A stretch of DNA of 64,000 nucleotides from Citrobacter sp. Marseille-Q6884 (GTDB lineage Bacteria; Pseudomonadota; Gammaproteobacteria; Enterobacterales; Enterobacteriaceae), in NCBI RefSeq assembly GCF_945906775.1, contig NZ_CAMDRE010000002.1, forward strand, positions 1,364,001 through 1,428,000, in the 5' to 3' direction. Position 1 is the stretch's first letter, and every line of letters begins with the position of its first letter. The position numbers were made by a program, and so were the translations under genes. Below the pieces are notes generated by a model that saw nothing but the letters and a program-made list of their open reading frames with translations, made no database searches and had not been told where the DNA came from. Of this stretch, positions 44,612 to 53,166 are shown one piece after another.

Positions 44612-45298
44612 ATGACCGCAGAAACGCAGCTCAATCCAACACAGCCAGTAAATCAGCAGATTTACCGCATTCTTCGACGCGACATCGTGCAGTGCCTGAT
44701 TGCGCCCGGTACGCCGCTTTCGGAGAAAGAGGTTTCCGTTCGCTTTGATGTGTCGCGCCAGCCGGTGCGGGAAGCATTCATCAAACTGGCCGAGAACGGT
44801 CTGATTCAGATCCGTCCGCAGCGTGGCAGCTATGTGAATAAGATTTCGCTGTCACAGGTTAAAAATGGCTGTTTTGTTCGACAAGCGATTGAGTGCGCCG
44901 TTGCCCGCCGCGCGGCAGCGATGATCACAGACAAACAGTGTTATCAGCTCGAACAAAATCTGCATCAGCAACGCATCGCTATTGATCGCAAGCAGCTCAA
45001 CGACTTCTTCCTGCTCGATGATGAGTTTCACCAGAAACTGGCCGTCATCGCAGAATGCCAGCTCGCATGGGATACCGTCGAAAATATTAAAGCGACGATA
45101 GACCGCGTCCGGTATATGAGCCTGGATCATGTATCCCCTCCTGAAATGCTCCTTCGCCAGCATCACGATATTTTTACAGCGCTGGAGAAACATGATGGTG
45201 ACGCCGTCGAACGCGCCATGATGCTGCATCTGCAGGAAATTAGTGAGTCTGTTCAGCTTATTCGTCAGGAAAATAGCGACTGGTTCAGCGAAGAATAA
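44612..45298 (+). CDS. rspR: GntR family regulator RspR
   Basis: RspR (YdfH) is a FadR-type GntR regulator of rspA transcription in E. coli. The 228-residue protein has a winged helix-turn-helix at about residues 15-80 (PLSEKEVSVRFDVSRQPVREAF) and an all-helical ligand domain after it. The latter shows the conserved D-x3-H pair in LLDDEFHQKL near 132-138 and a later H in LRQHHDIF, the usual metal-binding trio. The gene lies next to a hexuronate cluster, which fits a sugar-acid effector, although no effector is proven here. Confidence 0.94.
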   Translation: MTAETQLNPTQPVNQQIYRILRRDIVQCLIAPGTPLSEKEVSVRFDVSRQPVREAFIKLAENGLIQIRPQRGSYVNKISLSQVKNGCFVRQAIECAVARRAAAMITDKQCYQLEQNLHQQRIAIDRKQLNDFFLLDDEFHQKLAVIAECQLAWDTVENIKATIDRVRYMSLDHVSPPEMLLRQHHDIFTALEKHDGDAVERAMMLHLQEISESVQLIRQENSDWFSEE

Positions 45299-45381
45299 TC
45301 CCTCTGTCTCACCTCGCGCAGAGGTGAGTTTCTCCTTACTGCATCCCTCTCCTACACATCCATTTAAAAAAAGCTGTGATT

Positions 45382-45395
45382 TTGATCGAAAACAA
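45382..45395 (+). promoter_or_regulatory. FNR box upstream of ydfZ
   Basis: TTGATCGAAAACAA matches the FNR consensus TTGAT-N4-ATCAA with one mismatch. A -10-like TATATT follows at 45422-45427, at about the distance expected for a class II FNR promoter. ydfZ is strongly FNR-induced in E. coli. Confidence 0.7.
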
Positions 45396-45429
45396 AAAAA
45401 ATCATTAACGATAAGCGTATTTATATTGC

Positions 45430-45459
45430 GCCCGTTACGTGGGACTCAAGCCCACGGGC
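45430..45459 (+). promoter_or_regulatory. Overlapping hairpins in the ydfZ leader
   Basis: GCCCGT (45430-45435) can pair with ACGGGC (45454-45459), while CGTGGG (45438-45443) can pair with CCCACG (45451-45456). The two pairings share three bases and cannot both form completely. They lie in the predicted 5' leader, 30 bases before the ydfZ start. Confidence 0.45.
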
Positions 45460-45490
45460 TTTGACGGTAAGTTGGAAAGGAGAAATCACC

Positions 45491-45694
45491 ATGAAAACAT
45501 ACGATCGTAACCGTAACGCAATCACCACTGGCAGCCGCGTCATGATTAGTGACACTGGGATCACTGGCCGTATCAAAGCCATTGACACCGATGGTCTGAC
45601 CGCTGAGCAAATTCGCCGCGGTAAAACGGTGGAAGTCGAAGGTTGTGAAGGCAAATATGCCCCCCTCGAATTGATTCGTTTGGGTATGAATTAA
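45491..45694 (+). CDS. ydfZ: Selenium-binding protein YdfZ
   Basis: YdfZ is a small cytosolic protein reported to carry selenium in E. coli and made mainly without oxygen. The 67-residue product begins MKTYDRNRNAITTGSRVMI and has a single cysteine in VEGCEGKY near residue 55. The short beta-barrel-like pattern of alternating residues suggests a KOW/SH3-like fold. GGAAAGGAG precedes the ATG. An in-frame start ten codons earlier is unlikely because it lies inside the leader hairpin region. Confidence 0.93.
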   Translation: MKTYDRNRNAITTGSRVMISDTGITGRIKAIDTDGLTAEQIRRGKTVEVEGCEGKYAPLELIRLGMN

Positions 45695-45719
45695 TTGGTG
45701 TGAATGCCAGAAAATAATG

Positions 45720-45751
45720 CGCCATCTGGCTGCAGTACAGGCCGGATGGCG
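45720..45751. repeat. REP-like palindrome between ydfZ and ydfI
   Basis: CGCCATCTGGC and GCCGGATGGCG form an 11-base stem with one wobble pair and a ten-base loop. The GCCGGATGGCG arm resembles enterobacterial REP elements. It sits between convergent genes, as REPs usually do. Confidence 0.7.
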
Positions 45752-45769
45752 ACATCAGAATTTTATTTG

Positions 45770-47236
45770 TTACTTCAATTTCGCCGCATATTTCGCTACG
45801 GTCATTTTTGCCCCGTCAGCCAGCAATGCAAGATACGCGTTTGTGACCTGGGTTCTGAACAACTCCACCTGCGGCAGTTCGCGACCAAAAATAGCATCAA
45901 TGGCCAGCAGAGCCTGAACACGCTCTTCACCGTCTTTACTGTTTTGCACCGCATTCTGGATAACCGGCAACAGCGGATCGCTTATCTCAATCACCTGCCC
46001 TTGCTCATCCACACCGCCGACGTAGCGCATCCAACCCGCCACGCCCAACGCAAGCAGGCCAAAATGGCTACCGTGAGCAAGATGCCAGCGAACGGAATCC
46101 AGCATACGCTGAGGCAATTTTTGACTGCCGTCCATGGCAATCTGCCAGGTACGGTGACGTAATGCCGGGTTACTGTAACGTTCAATCAATCGATCGGCAT
46201 ATTGCTGTAAATCAACGCCTTTCACTTTCAGCGTCGGAGCCTGTTCCTGCAACATCAGTGCGCGCGCAGCGAAACGATAATGCTCATCACCCATGCAGTC
46301 ATTAATGTGCTGATAACCCGCCAGATAGCCCAAATACGCAAGGAAAGAGTGGCTGCCATTGAGCATACGCAACTTCATCTCTTCGAACGGGATCACGTCG
46401 GCCACCAGCTCAGCGCCCGCTTTTTCCCATTCAGGACGACCGGCAACAAAGTTATCTTCAATAACCCACTGACGGAACGGTTCACAGGCCACGCCCGCCG
46501 GATCGCGCACACCGGTAAGCTGTTCAATTTTATCCAGCGTATCAGGCGTCACCGCAGGGACGATACGGTCAACCATGGTTGACGGGAATGTTACATGTTG
46601 TTCGATCCACCCCGCCAGTTCCGCATCCACAGCACGTGCATAGGCGGTGACAACATTGCGCATCACATGACCATTTTCTGGCATATTATCGCAGGACATC
46701 ACGGTAAATGCGTTCAATCCCGCAGCCTTACGACGAGCAAGCGCTTCAACGATCACGCCGGGTGCCGTTTTCGGTTGTTTAGGGTTTTGCAGATCGGCGG
46801 CGATCATCGGATTGTCTAACATCAGTTGACCAGTCGCCGGAGAATGGCAATACCCTTTCTCGGTAATCGTCAGGGAAACAATCGCGACCTGCGGTTCACA
46901 CAGGGCTGCCAGTACAGTTTCCAGGCCATCAACCTGCGCGTGTAAGGCATTTTTCACCACGCCGACCACTCTTGCGGTCCAGGCATCTGCCGACATTTCC
47001 GCAACGGTATACAGATTATCTTGTTGTTTCAGGTCGGCAATCTGCTGCTCACCGCCGATCAGGTTAACTTCGCAATAACCCCAGTCGCTACGATGTTCCG
47101 CGGCCAGGATATCCGCGTAAACGCCCTGGTGAGCGCGATGAAACGCGCCAAAACCCAGGTGAACAATACGCGGGATCAGTGTGGTACGATCGTAACCAGG
47201 AAGTGCAGCCTTCGCCGCTAAGAGCTTGTTTTGCAT
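45770..47236 (-). CDS. ydfI: D-mannonate oxidoreductase YdfI
   Basis: YdfI belongs to the mannitol-dehydrogenase family together with UxuB and UxaB and interconverts D-fructuronate and D-mannonate with NAD(H). The 488-residue protein shows the N-terminal nucleotide block PRIVHLGFGAFHRAHQGVYA near residue 24 and the active-site stretch EMKLRMLNGSHSFLAYLG near 290, with catalytic Lys and Asn/His. It is collinear with E. coli YdfI. It is the last gene of a leftward cluster containing a transporter, a uronate isomerase and rspA. Confidence 0.94.
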   Translation of the reverse strand: MQNKLLAAKAALPGYDRTTLIPRIVHLGFGAFHRAHQGVYADILAAEHRSDWGYCEVNLIGGEQQIADLKQQDNLYTVAEMSADAWTARVVGVVKNALHAQVDGLETVLAALCEPQVAIVSLTITEKGYCHSPATGQLMLDNPMIAADLQNPKQPKTAPGVIVEALARRKAAGLNAFTVMSCDNMPENGHVMRNVVTAYARAVDAELAGWIEQHVTFPSTMVDRIVPAVTPDTLDKIEQLTGVRDPAGVACEPFRQWVIEDNFVAGRPEWEKAGAELVADVIPFEEMKLRMLNGSHSFLAYLGYLAGYQHINDCMGDEHYRFAARALMLQEQAPTLKVKGVDLQQYADRLIERYSNPALRHRTWQIAMDGSQKLPQRMLDSVRWHLAHGSHFGLLALGVAGWMRYVGGVDEQGQVIEISDPLLPVIQNAVQNSKDGEERVQALLAIDAIFGRELPQVELFRTQVTNAYLALLADGAKMTVAKYAAKLK

Positions 47237-47400
47237 TGTATGACCTACTTATGAATTAAATCAGGACTGACTCAGAGTAACGCCTGTATGGTTGTATGTT
47301 TTGATTTGAATTAATCTTTCTATGATTGGTATGACATCATTCAAACTTATCTGACAGCCTGATGTAATCTCTTTCTGCTACACCAGACTGTCAACATTGC

Positions 47401-48945
47401 TTAGCTCATCAGGGAGGCTGATTTACCTTTGGTGGCCGTCTTTTTTTCTGCCTCGCACCAGAGTGCATCGTAGGAATAGCCGGTTAAATCTTCGACAATC
47501 CGACGTGTCTCAGGCTCGACATCCTGCTTCGCGCCATTTGCTTTCAGACGCTCCACTTCATCAACAAAAATTTTATGGGTCCGCTTATTCAGATGGAAGG
47601 TTAACGCCTGCCACAGTGCCAGAATCAACAGACCAGCAGTACCTGCGAACAGCAATGTCGCGATAGTGTTGATGGCTTGTTCCGGCTGTACCTGGCTTCC
47701 TTTCACAAAGCCGCCATTTTGCAGCATCAAACCGACGATAAAAGTGGCAATCGCAACCGTTGTTTTACGGGAGAAAGTCATGACTGCAGCGAATAGCCCT
47801 TCACGACGCTGACGGGTAATCATCTCGTCAATGTCTGGAATGAACGGAAATACGTTCCACGGGGTAAACTCCAGTACGCAACGCCCGACCTGATACAGCG
47901 CAGCCAGAATAACCAGCAGCGTGACTTTGTTATCTGTCGGGAACTGGTAAACCATAAACAGCCCTGCCAGACACAGCATCATCAACGTGTAGGCAAAAAC
48001 ATACAGTCGCGACGGGCCATATTTAATGATGGCGAATCCGGCTAATAACGTGACCGGCAGCCCCACGATACTCATCGACAACAGCGTACCGGCAAGAGAA
48101 GACGACACATTCAGACAGTAAACACAGAAGAAAACAAAAACAGTGTTGTAAACATCTTTGGCCGTGAAAGAGAGCAAATAGATAGCCAGATGTTTTCTGA
48201 ACGCGCGAACTTTCAGCGTAGAGCCGTACTCTTTGAACAGACGCCCTACCATCGCTACTTTTTCTGTGAATGTCGTCGGCTGACTACTGCGCTCAAGCTC
48301 TTCAAGCATTTCCGGGGTCAAATCGCGTTCCCAGGTGACTTTCCACGAGATGAAGACGCAAATCATAAACAACACGGCAAAGACGACACCATTAATAAAA
48401 TAGGCGTTCGGATCGTGCTCGCCAAAATGACCAATCAGTAATCCAGGGATAAAGGTGGCTAAAAATGTACCGGACGCAGAAAGGAACATACGGCAGGTTG
48501 ACAGTTTCGTGCGCGCATTAAAATCCTTGGTCATTTCTGATGGCAGCGTTTCCCATGGAATTAATACCATGGCGGCGATAATTTCAAATGCCAGATAAAC
48601 CGCAAGGTAGAACCAGAAATTCATTCCGGTCATCCATAGCAAGGTATACACCAGCATCAATGGTGCGCCAATCAACAAAAAGAAACGTCTTCTGCCGAAT
48701 CGCTTACCTAACGCATTTTTATAGAAATGGTCGGTAAACGATCCCATAAACAGACTGACAATAGCATCGACAATCCTTGCTATGGCCACAATGGATGCTG
48801 CTTCAACCGGAGATAATCCGACAAATGTCGTGTAGAAAAAAAGAAGCCATGCGCCAATAACGGTAAATGCACCGCCACCCATAATATCTGTCATGCCATA
48901 TCCGATACTTATCGGAATGGTTATTTTTCTAGTAGTACGAGACAT
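47401..48945 (-). CDS. GPH family sugar/uronide:cation symporter
   Basis: The 514-residue protein has twelve predicted membrane helices and the glycoside-pentoside-hexuronide (GPH) signs: GYGMTDIMGGGAFTVIGAWL at the start, PVEAASIVAIARIVDAI-SLFMGSFTDHF near residue 47, and PWETLPSEMTKDFNARTKL near 130. Such carriers import glucuronides or hexuronates with H+ or Na+. The setting, between a mannonate oxidoreductase and a uronate isomerase, points to glucuronate or a glucuronide as substrate. It replaces the MFS gene ydfJ, which is broken by the Qin prophage in K-12. Confidence 0.88.
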   Translation of the reverse strand: MSRTTRKITIPISIGYGMTDIMGGGAFTVIGAWLLFFYTTFVGLSPVEAASIVAIARIVDAIVSLFMGSFTDHFYKNALGKRFGRRRFFLLIGAPLMLVYTLLWMTGMNFWFYLAVYLAFEIIAAMVLIPWETLPSEMTKDFNARTKLSTCRMFLSASGTFLATFIPGLLIGHFGEHDPNAYFINGVVFAVLFMICVFISWKVTWERDLTPEMLEELERSSQPTTFTEKVAMVGRLFKEYGSTLKVRAFRKHLAIYLLSFTAKDVYNTVFVFFCVYCLNVSSSLAGTLLSMSIVGLPVTLLAGFAIIKYGPSRLYVFAYTLMMLCLAGLFMVYQFPTDNKVTLLVILAALYQVGRCVLEFTPWNVFPFIPDIDEMITRQRREGLFAAVMTFSRKTTVAIATFIVGLMLQNGGFVKGSQVQPEQAINTIATLLFAGTAGLLILALWQALTFHLNKRTHKIFVDEVERLKANGAKQDVEPETRRIVEDLTGYSYDALWCEAEKKTATKGKSASLMS

Positions 48946-48969
48946 GTTCTATCCTCACAGGAAAGAGTA

Positions 48970-50376
48970 TTAGAATTTAAAATAATTATTAGCGTTATCG
49001 TGACAAATATTCCTGATCATTCGTGTCAGAATTTCTTTATTATCTGGGATCTCTCCTTTTGTTACCCAACCACCAATGAGATTGCAGAGGATCCTGCGAA
49101 AATAATCATGGCGAGGATAAGAGACAAAACTACGTGAATCGGTTAGCATTCCGACAAAATGCATCAACAGTCCCTGGTCGGCCAGGCTATTTAACTGACT
49201 TTCCATCCCGCGCCGCGTATCGTTAAACCACCAGCCGGAGCCGAATTGGATAGGTGATTTGACACCCAACTCTGCGTTCTGGAAATTCGCAATTGTGGTG
49301 GCAACAACATCGTTATAAATAGCGTTCAGGTTATAAAGAATTGTTTTCGGCAAGGCGTTAGCCTGAGCCATCGCATCCAACAGTTGATTAAGCGACGATG
49401 CCAGCATTGATTGATCGTTGATGGAATCGAAACCGGTATTGATGCCAAGACGCTGCCGCATCAGGCTGTTATTGTTGCGAATCGCACCAAAATGGATCTG
49501 CATCGCCCAGTTTCTGGCCTTGTAGTGCCCCGCCAGCATGACAAAAATGGCGCTGTTTATTTCAGTCTCTTCTGTGCTCGTCAGGGATTCACCTGCCGCT
49601 TTACGTACAAAGAGTTGATTGATTCGTGCGGGGTCTGCTGCCTGGTATTCAATCTTAACCGGGCCATGATCAGAAATACGGCACCCTGTTTCATGAAACC
49701 AGTCTATCCGACTTTCCAGAGCCGCCGAAAAATGCGCGAAGGATTCGATAGCAATATCTGTCATTTGCCCAAGACGGGCGACAAACTGAGAAAACTCGGT
49801 CGAATTTTCATTAAATACATCATCCGGGCGAAACGTCGGCAATACTTTAATCGCAAATGTTTCATCCTGCTGCAGTAAACGATGATATTTCAGTGAGTCC
49901 AGTGGCGCATCGGTTGTACAAATAACTTCAACTCCCGAACGTTCCATTAACCGGCGGGGTTTAAAATCGCTTTGTTTAATCAGACGATTACAATGCGCCA
50001 TGACTTCACGCCAGTTATGGCTATCAAGGTTAATATTGCAATCAAAATACTTACTGAGTTCTAAATGCGTCCAGTGATAAAGCGGATTGCCAAAAGCGGT
50101 TTCGACTGTTTCAGCCCACGCCTGAAATTTTTCTTCTGCACTGGCCTCACCGGTAATAGCGTACTCATTAATACCATTAGCCCGCATAGCGCGCCATTTA
50201 TAATGGTCGCCTGCCAGCCAAAGCTGAGTAATATCCGTAAACGCGTTATTTTCGTAAATCTCTTTTGCATCAAGATGGCAATGATAATCGATGATCGGCA
50301 GGTCTTTAGCAACTTCCTGATATAACCGAACACCGACTTCATTGTCGATCATGAAACGATCGTTAATGAAGTCCAT
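48970..50376 (-). CDS. Glucuronate isomerase (UxaC family)
   Basis: UxaC enzymes convert D-glucuronate to D-fructuronate and D-galacturonate to D-tagaturonate. The 468-residue protein contains the amidohydrolase-type metal motif DYHCHL near residue 35, the blocks GDHYKWRAMRANG and GNPLYHWTHLELSKYF, and QFGSGWWFNDTRRGMESQ near 373, all diagnostic. I start at ATG 50376, seven bases after GGAG; an ATG five codons upstream is possible. It is a paralogue of the usual uxaC (which is linked to uxaA elsewhere in E. coli), so I give no symbol. It lies 41 bases downstream of rspA. Confidence 0.92.
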   Translation of the reverse strand: MDFINDRFMIDNEVGVRLYQEVAKDLPIIDYHCHLDAKEIYENNAFTDITQLWLAGDHYKWRAMRANGINEYAITGEASAEEKFQAWAETVETAFGNPLYHWTHLELSKYFDCNINLDSHNWREVMAHCNRLIKQSDFKPRRLMERSGVEVICTTDAPLDSLKYHRLLQQDETFAIKVLPTFRPDDVFNENSTEFSQFVARLGQMTDIAIESFAHFSAALESRIDWFHETGCRISDHGPVKIEYQAADPARINQLFVRKAAGESLTSTEETEINSAIFVMLAGHYKARNWAMQIHFGAIRNNNSLMRQRLGINTGFDSINDQSMLASSLNQLLDAMAQANALPKTILYNLNAIYNDVVATTIANFQNAELGVKSPIQFGSGWWFNDTRRGMESQLNSLADQGLLMHFVGMLTDSRSFVSYPRHDYFRRILCNLIGGWVTKGEIPDNKEILTRMIRNICHDNANNYFKF

Positions 50377-50417
50377 GTTTTTCTCCAGCACTCTCTGTTA
50401 AACGATATTGACCGTAT

Positions 50418-51632
50418 TTACCAGTTCCACAACGTGCCATCTTCCAGGCGGGCGACAGGCAGATAGGCCGGGTCGTACGGATATTTCGCTGCCAGTTTTT
50501 CGTCAAACTCGATACCCAGGCCAGGCTTATTACCCGGGTGCATATAGCCGTTATCGAAGGTCCAGTTATGCGGGAAGACTTCCAGCATCTGCTCGGAGTA
50601 ACCCATATATTCCTGTACACCGAAGTTCGGTACCCACAGATCAAAGTGCAGTGCCGCAGCCATGCAGACCGGTGACAGGTCGGACGGTCCGTGAGAGCCT
50701 GTGCGAACCTGATAGAGAGAAGCAAAGTCGGCAATGCGGCGCATGCCTGTGATACCGCCCGCATGGGTAATGGTGGTGCGGATGTAGTCGATCAACTGCT
50801 CTTCAATAAGCTGTTTGCAGTCCCAGATACTGTTAAAGACTTCCCCAACCGCAATCGGCGTAACCGTATGCTGGCGAATCAGACGGAAACATTCCTGATT
50901 TTCAGCAGGTGTTGGATCTTCCATCCAGAACAGGCGGTAATCCTCAATGCTTTTGCCAAAACGCGCCGCTTCAATCGGCGTCAAACGGTGGTGCATGTCA
51001 TGGAGAAGGTGTTCATTAAAGCCAAACTTGTCACGTACGGCTTCAAACAGCGTGGGGGTGAAATCGAGGTATTTTTCCGTTGACCACAGTTGCTCTTCCG
51101 GCCACTGCCCTTTGGTCGCCGGCTCGTAGGCCAGACCCTTGCCTTTAGACATACCGTAAGTGGTTTTCATGCCCGGTACACCGCACTGAACACGAATCGC
51201 TTTAAACCCCATCTCTTTGTGACGCGCATAGTCTTCCAGTACGTCATCGACGGTATGACCCGTGGTGTGACAGTAGACCATAACACCTTCACGCGATGCG
51301 CCACCCAGTAACTGGTAGAGCGGCATATTCGCGGCCTTCGCTTTGATATCCCACAGCGCCATATCCACAGCAGAGATCGCTGACATGGTCACCGGACCGC
51401 GACGCCAGTACGCGCCTTTGTAGAAAAACTGCCAGATATCTTCAATCCGGTGTGCATCACGGCCGATAAGCTGCGGACACACGTGATCTTTCAGGTAGGA
51501 CGCGACAGACAGCTCGCGACCATTCAGTGTGGCATCCCCTAACCCGGTAATCCCGTCCTCTGTCGTGATCTTCAGCGTGACAAAATTACGTCCCGGACAG
51601 GTGACAAAAACGTCGGCCCCTACAATTTTCAT
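50418..51632 (-). CDS. rspA: RspA / ManD-type mannonate dehydratase
   Basis: RspA belongs to the enolase superfamily and the mannonate dehydratase subgroup ManD, which removes water from D-mannonate to give 2-keto-3-deoxygluconate. The 404-residue protein starts MKIVGADVFVTCPGRNFVT as in E. coli. It shows the expected metal ligands and base: Asp and His in LLHDMHHRLTP, Glu in FWMEDPTPAE, and Glu in IAVGEVFNS. Some ManD members, including E. coli RspA, are reported to be poor dehydratases, so in vivo activity is not certain. The usual partner rspB is missing, and a uronate isomerase follows instead. An in-frame ATG 11 codons upstream is not supported. Confidence 0.95.
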   Translation of the reverse strand: MKIVGADVFVTCPGRNFVTLKITTEDGITGLGDATLNGRELSVASYLKDHVCPQLIGRDAHRIEDIWQFFYKGAYWRRGPVTMSAISAVDMALWDIKAKAANMPLYQLLGGASREGVMVYCHTTGHTVDDVLEDYARHKEMGFKAIRVQCGVPGMKTTYGMSKGKGLAYEPATKGQWPEEQLWSTEKYLDFTPTLFEAVRDKFGFNEHLLHDMHHRLTPIEAARFGKSIEDYRLFWMEDPTPAENQECFRLIRQHTVTPIAVGEVFNSIWDCKQLIEEQLIDYIRTTITHAGGITGMRRIADFASLYQVRTGSHGPSDLSPVCMAAALHFDLWVPNFGVQEYMGYSEQMLEVFPHNWTFDNGYMHPGNKPGLGIEFDEKLAAKYPYDPAYLPVARLEDGTLWNW

Positions 51633-51690
51633 GCTTTGTTCCTTACATCTCTTCTTGTGATGCAAGAAATTTACCCAACCGGACTACTAC

Positions 51691-51702
51691 CATACAAGTA
51701 TG
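51691..51702. promoter_or_regulatory. Candidate RspR operator upstream of rspA
   Basis: The inverted repeat CATACAAGTATG lies about 60 bases upstream of rspA and is followed by TGATGATCA. GntR/FadR-type proteins bind such short palindromes. GGTATGACATCAT upstream of ydfI and its neighbour (near 47329) shares part of the sequence. RspR is the obvious candidate, but no site consensus was used. Confidence 0.4.
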
Positions 51703-51739
51703 ATGATCAAAAAAACGCTTACCGATCACAAAAAAGGCG

Positions 51740-52066
51740 CTATGCGCGCCCCCACCCGGCGACAATGATCAACATGCCGCAAAGGGCAATCAACGCCCCG
51801 GACCAGTCGTAAAGACTGAGCTTCACACCCTCGACAATACGTAGCCATAACAGCGCGGTAATGACATACACGCCACCATAGGCAGCATACACTCGCCCGC
51901 TTGCGGCCGGATGTAACGTCAATAACCAGACAAATAAAGCCAGCGACACTCCGGCCGGTATCAACAACCAGGCCGTCGCGCCACGCTTAAGCCAAAGCCA
52001 GGGTAAAAAGCAGCCTACAATCTCGCAGAGCGCGGTGATGAAAAAAAGGAGTGTTGTCTTAAGCAT
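51740..52066 (-). CDS. ynfA: UPF0060 membrane protein YnfA
   Basis: YnfA is a 108-residue inner-membrane protein with four predicted helices and the size and layout of small multidrug resistance transporters. It begins MLKTTLLFFITALCEIVGCF, with a conserved Glu in the first helix, and contains HPAASGRVYAAYGGVYV near residue 52, as in E. coli YnfA. Enterobacterial homologues have been proposed as SMR-like efflux pumps. It stands alone, with the rspA promoter region to its left. Confidence 0.95.
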   Translation of the reverse strand: MLKTTLLFFITALCEIVGCFLPWLWLKRGATAWLLIPAGVSLALFVWLLTLHPAASGRVYAAYGGVYVITALLWLRIVEGVKLSLYDWSGALIALCGMLIIVAGWGRA

Positions 52067-52221
52067 TTAAGTGATGTCGTGATATTCGGTTTAACCATAA
52101 TACGACAGAATGTGGTTAGCGTATCCATATCCGCTGAGTGGGTATGCTCCAGAGCAGGAAATAGTGTAGAATTTAGCCCTGTTTTCGCGTTTTTTTCCCT
52201 TTCTCATTAAAGGAATTCACC

Positions 52222-52563
52222 ATGAACAATACACTGACCAAACGCCTGTGCCTGACGGGAATGCTTACGCTGGCGGCGGCTGTGTACACCACTTCCGTAT
52301 TTGCTGAAACCAGTAAACTGGTCATTGAGTCCGGGGACAGTGCGCAAAGTCGTCAACAGGCCGCCATGGAAAAAGAACAATGGAACGATACGCGTCAGTT
52401 GCGCCATAAGGTCAACACCCGTACAGAGAAAGAGTGGGACAAAGCCGACGCCGCGTTTGATAGCCGTGATAAATGCGAACAGAGCGCCAATATCAACGCT
52501 TACTGGGAACCGAACACCCTTCGTTGCCTTGATCGCCGCACGGGTCGCACTGTAGCTCCATAA
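52222..52563 (+). CDS. ynfB: Periplasmic DUF1283 protein YnfB
   Basis: The 113-residue protein has a Sec signal peptide of about 28 residues, ending in the AXA-type site VFA. The mature part contains SGDSAQSRQQAAMEKEQWND and the pair of cysteines in RDKCEQSANINAYWEPNTLRC (near 91 and 106) that could form a disulfide. It matches E. coli YnfB, of unknown function. AAAGGA precedes the ATG. It lies 36 bases before speG in the same direction and may be co-transcribed. Confidence 0.94.
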   Translation: MNNTLTKRLCLTGMLTLAAAVYTTSVFAETSKLVIESGDSAQSRQQAAMEKEQWNDTRQLRHKVNTRTEKEWDKADAAFDSRDKCEQSANINAYWEPNTLRCLDRRTGRTVAP

Positions 52564-52599
52564 TCCTGGTACTCACAAACGATATTGAAAGGATACGAT

Positions 52600-53160
52600 A
52601 TGACGAGCGCCCACAGTGTTAAGTTGCGCCCGCTGGAGCGTGAAGATTTACGGTTTGTTCATCAGCTTGATAATAATGCCAGTGTCATGCGTTACTGGTT
52701 CGAAGAGCCATATGAAGCCTTCGTAGAGTTGTCAGATCTTTACGACAAGCACATACACGACCAAAGCGAACGCCGCTTTGTGGTGGAGTGCGACGGTGAA
52801 AAAGCCGGTCTGGTGGAGCTGGTTGAAATTAACCATGTGCATCGCCGGGCAGAATTTCAGATCATTATCTCGCCGGATTTCCAGGGTAAAGGCCTGGCCA
52901 CCCGTGCCGCAAAACTGGCGATGGATTATGGTTTTACCGTTCTTAACTTATATAAGCTGTATCTGATCGTCGATAAAGAAAACGAAAAGGCGATTCACAT
53001 CTACCGCAAACTTGGTTTTATGGTGGAAGGTGAATTAATTCATGAGTTCTTTATTAATGGCCAGTACCGCAACACCATCCGCATGTGTATCTTCCAACAG
53101 CAGTATCTGGCAGAACACAAAGCCTCCGGCCCTAACCTGCTGCAACCTACCGCGCAGTAA
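52600..53160 (+). CDS. speG: Spermidine N1-acetyltransferase
   Basis: SpeG acetylates spermidine and spermine with acetyl-CoA in the cytosol, limiting polyamine toxicity. The 186-residue protein starts MTSAHSVKLRPLEREDLRF. It contains the acetyl-CoA loop ISPDFQGKGLATRAAKLAMDYGF near residue 86 and the allosteric polyamine site residues around YWFEEPYEAF near 30-40. AAGGA seven bases upstream supports ATG 52600 rather than the TTG five codons earlier. An intact speG separates this genome from Shigella, in which it is lost. Confidence 0.97.
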   Translation: MTSAHSVKLRPLEREDLRFVHQLDNNASVMRYWFEEPYEAFVELSDLYDKHIHDQSERRFVVECDGEKAGLVELVEINHVHRRAEFQIIISPDFQGKGLATRAAKLAMDYGFTVLNLYKLYLIVDKENEKAIHIYRKLGFMVEGELIHEFFINGQYRNTIRMCIFQQQYLAEHKASGPNLLQPTAQ

Positions 53161-53166
53161 CGGCTG

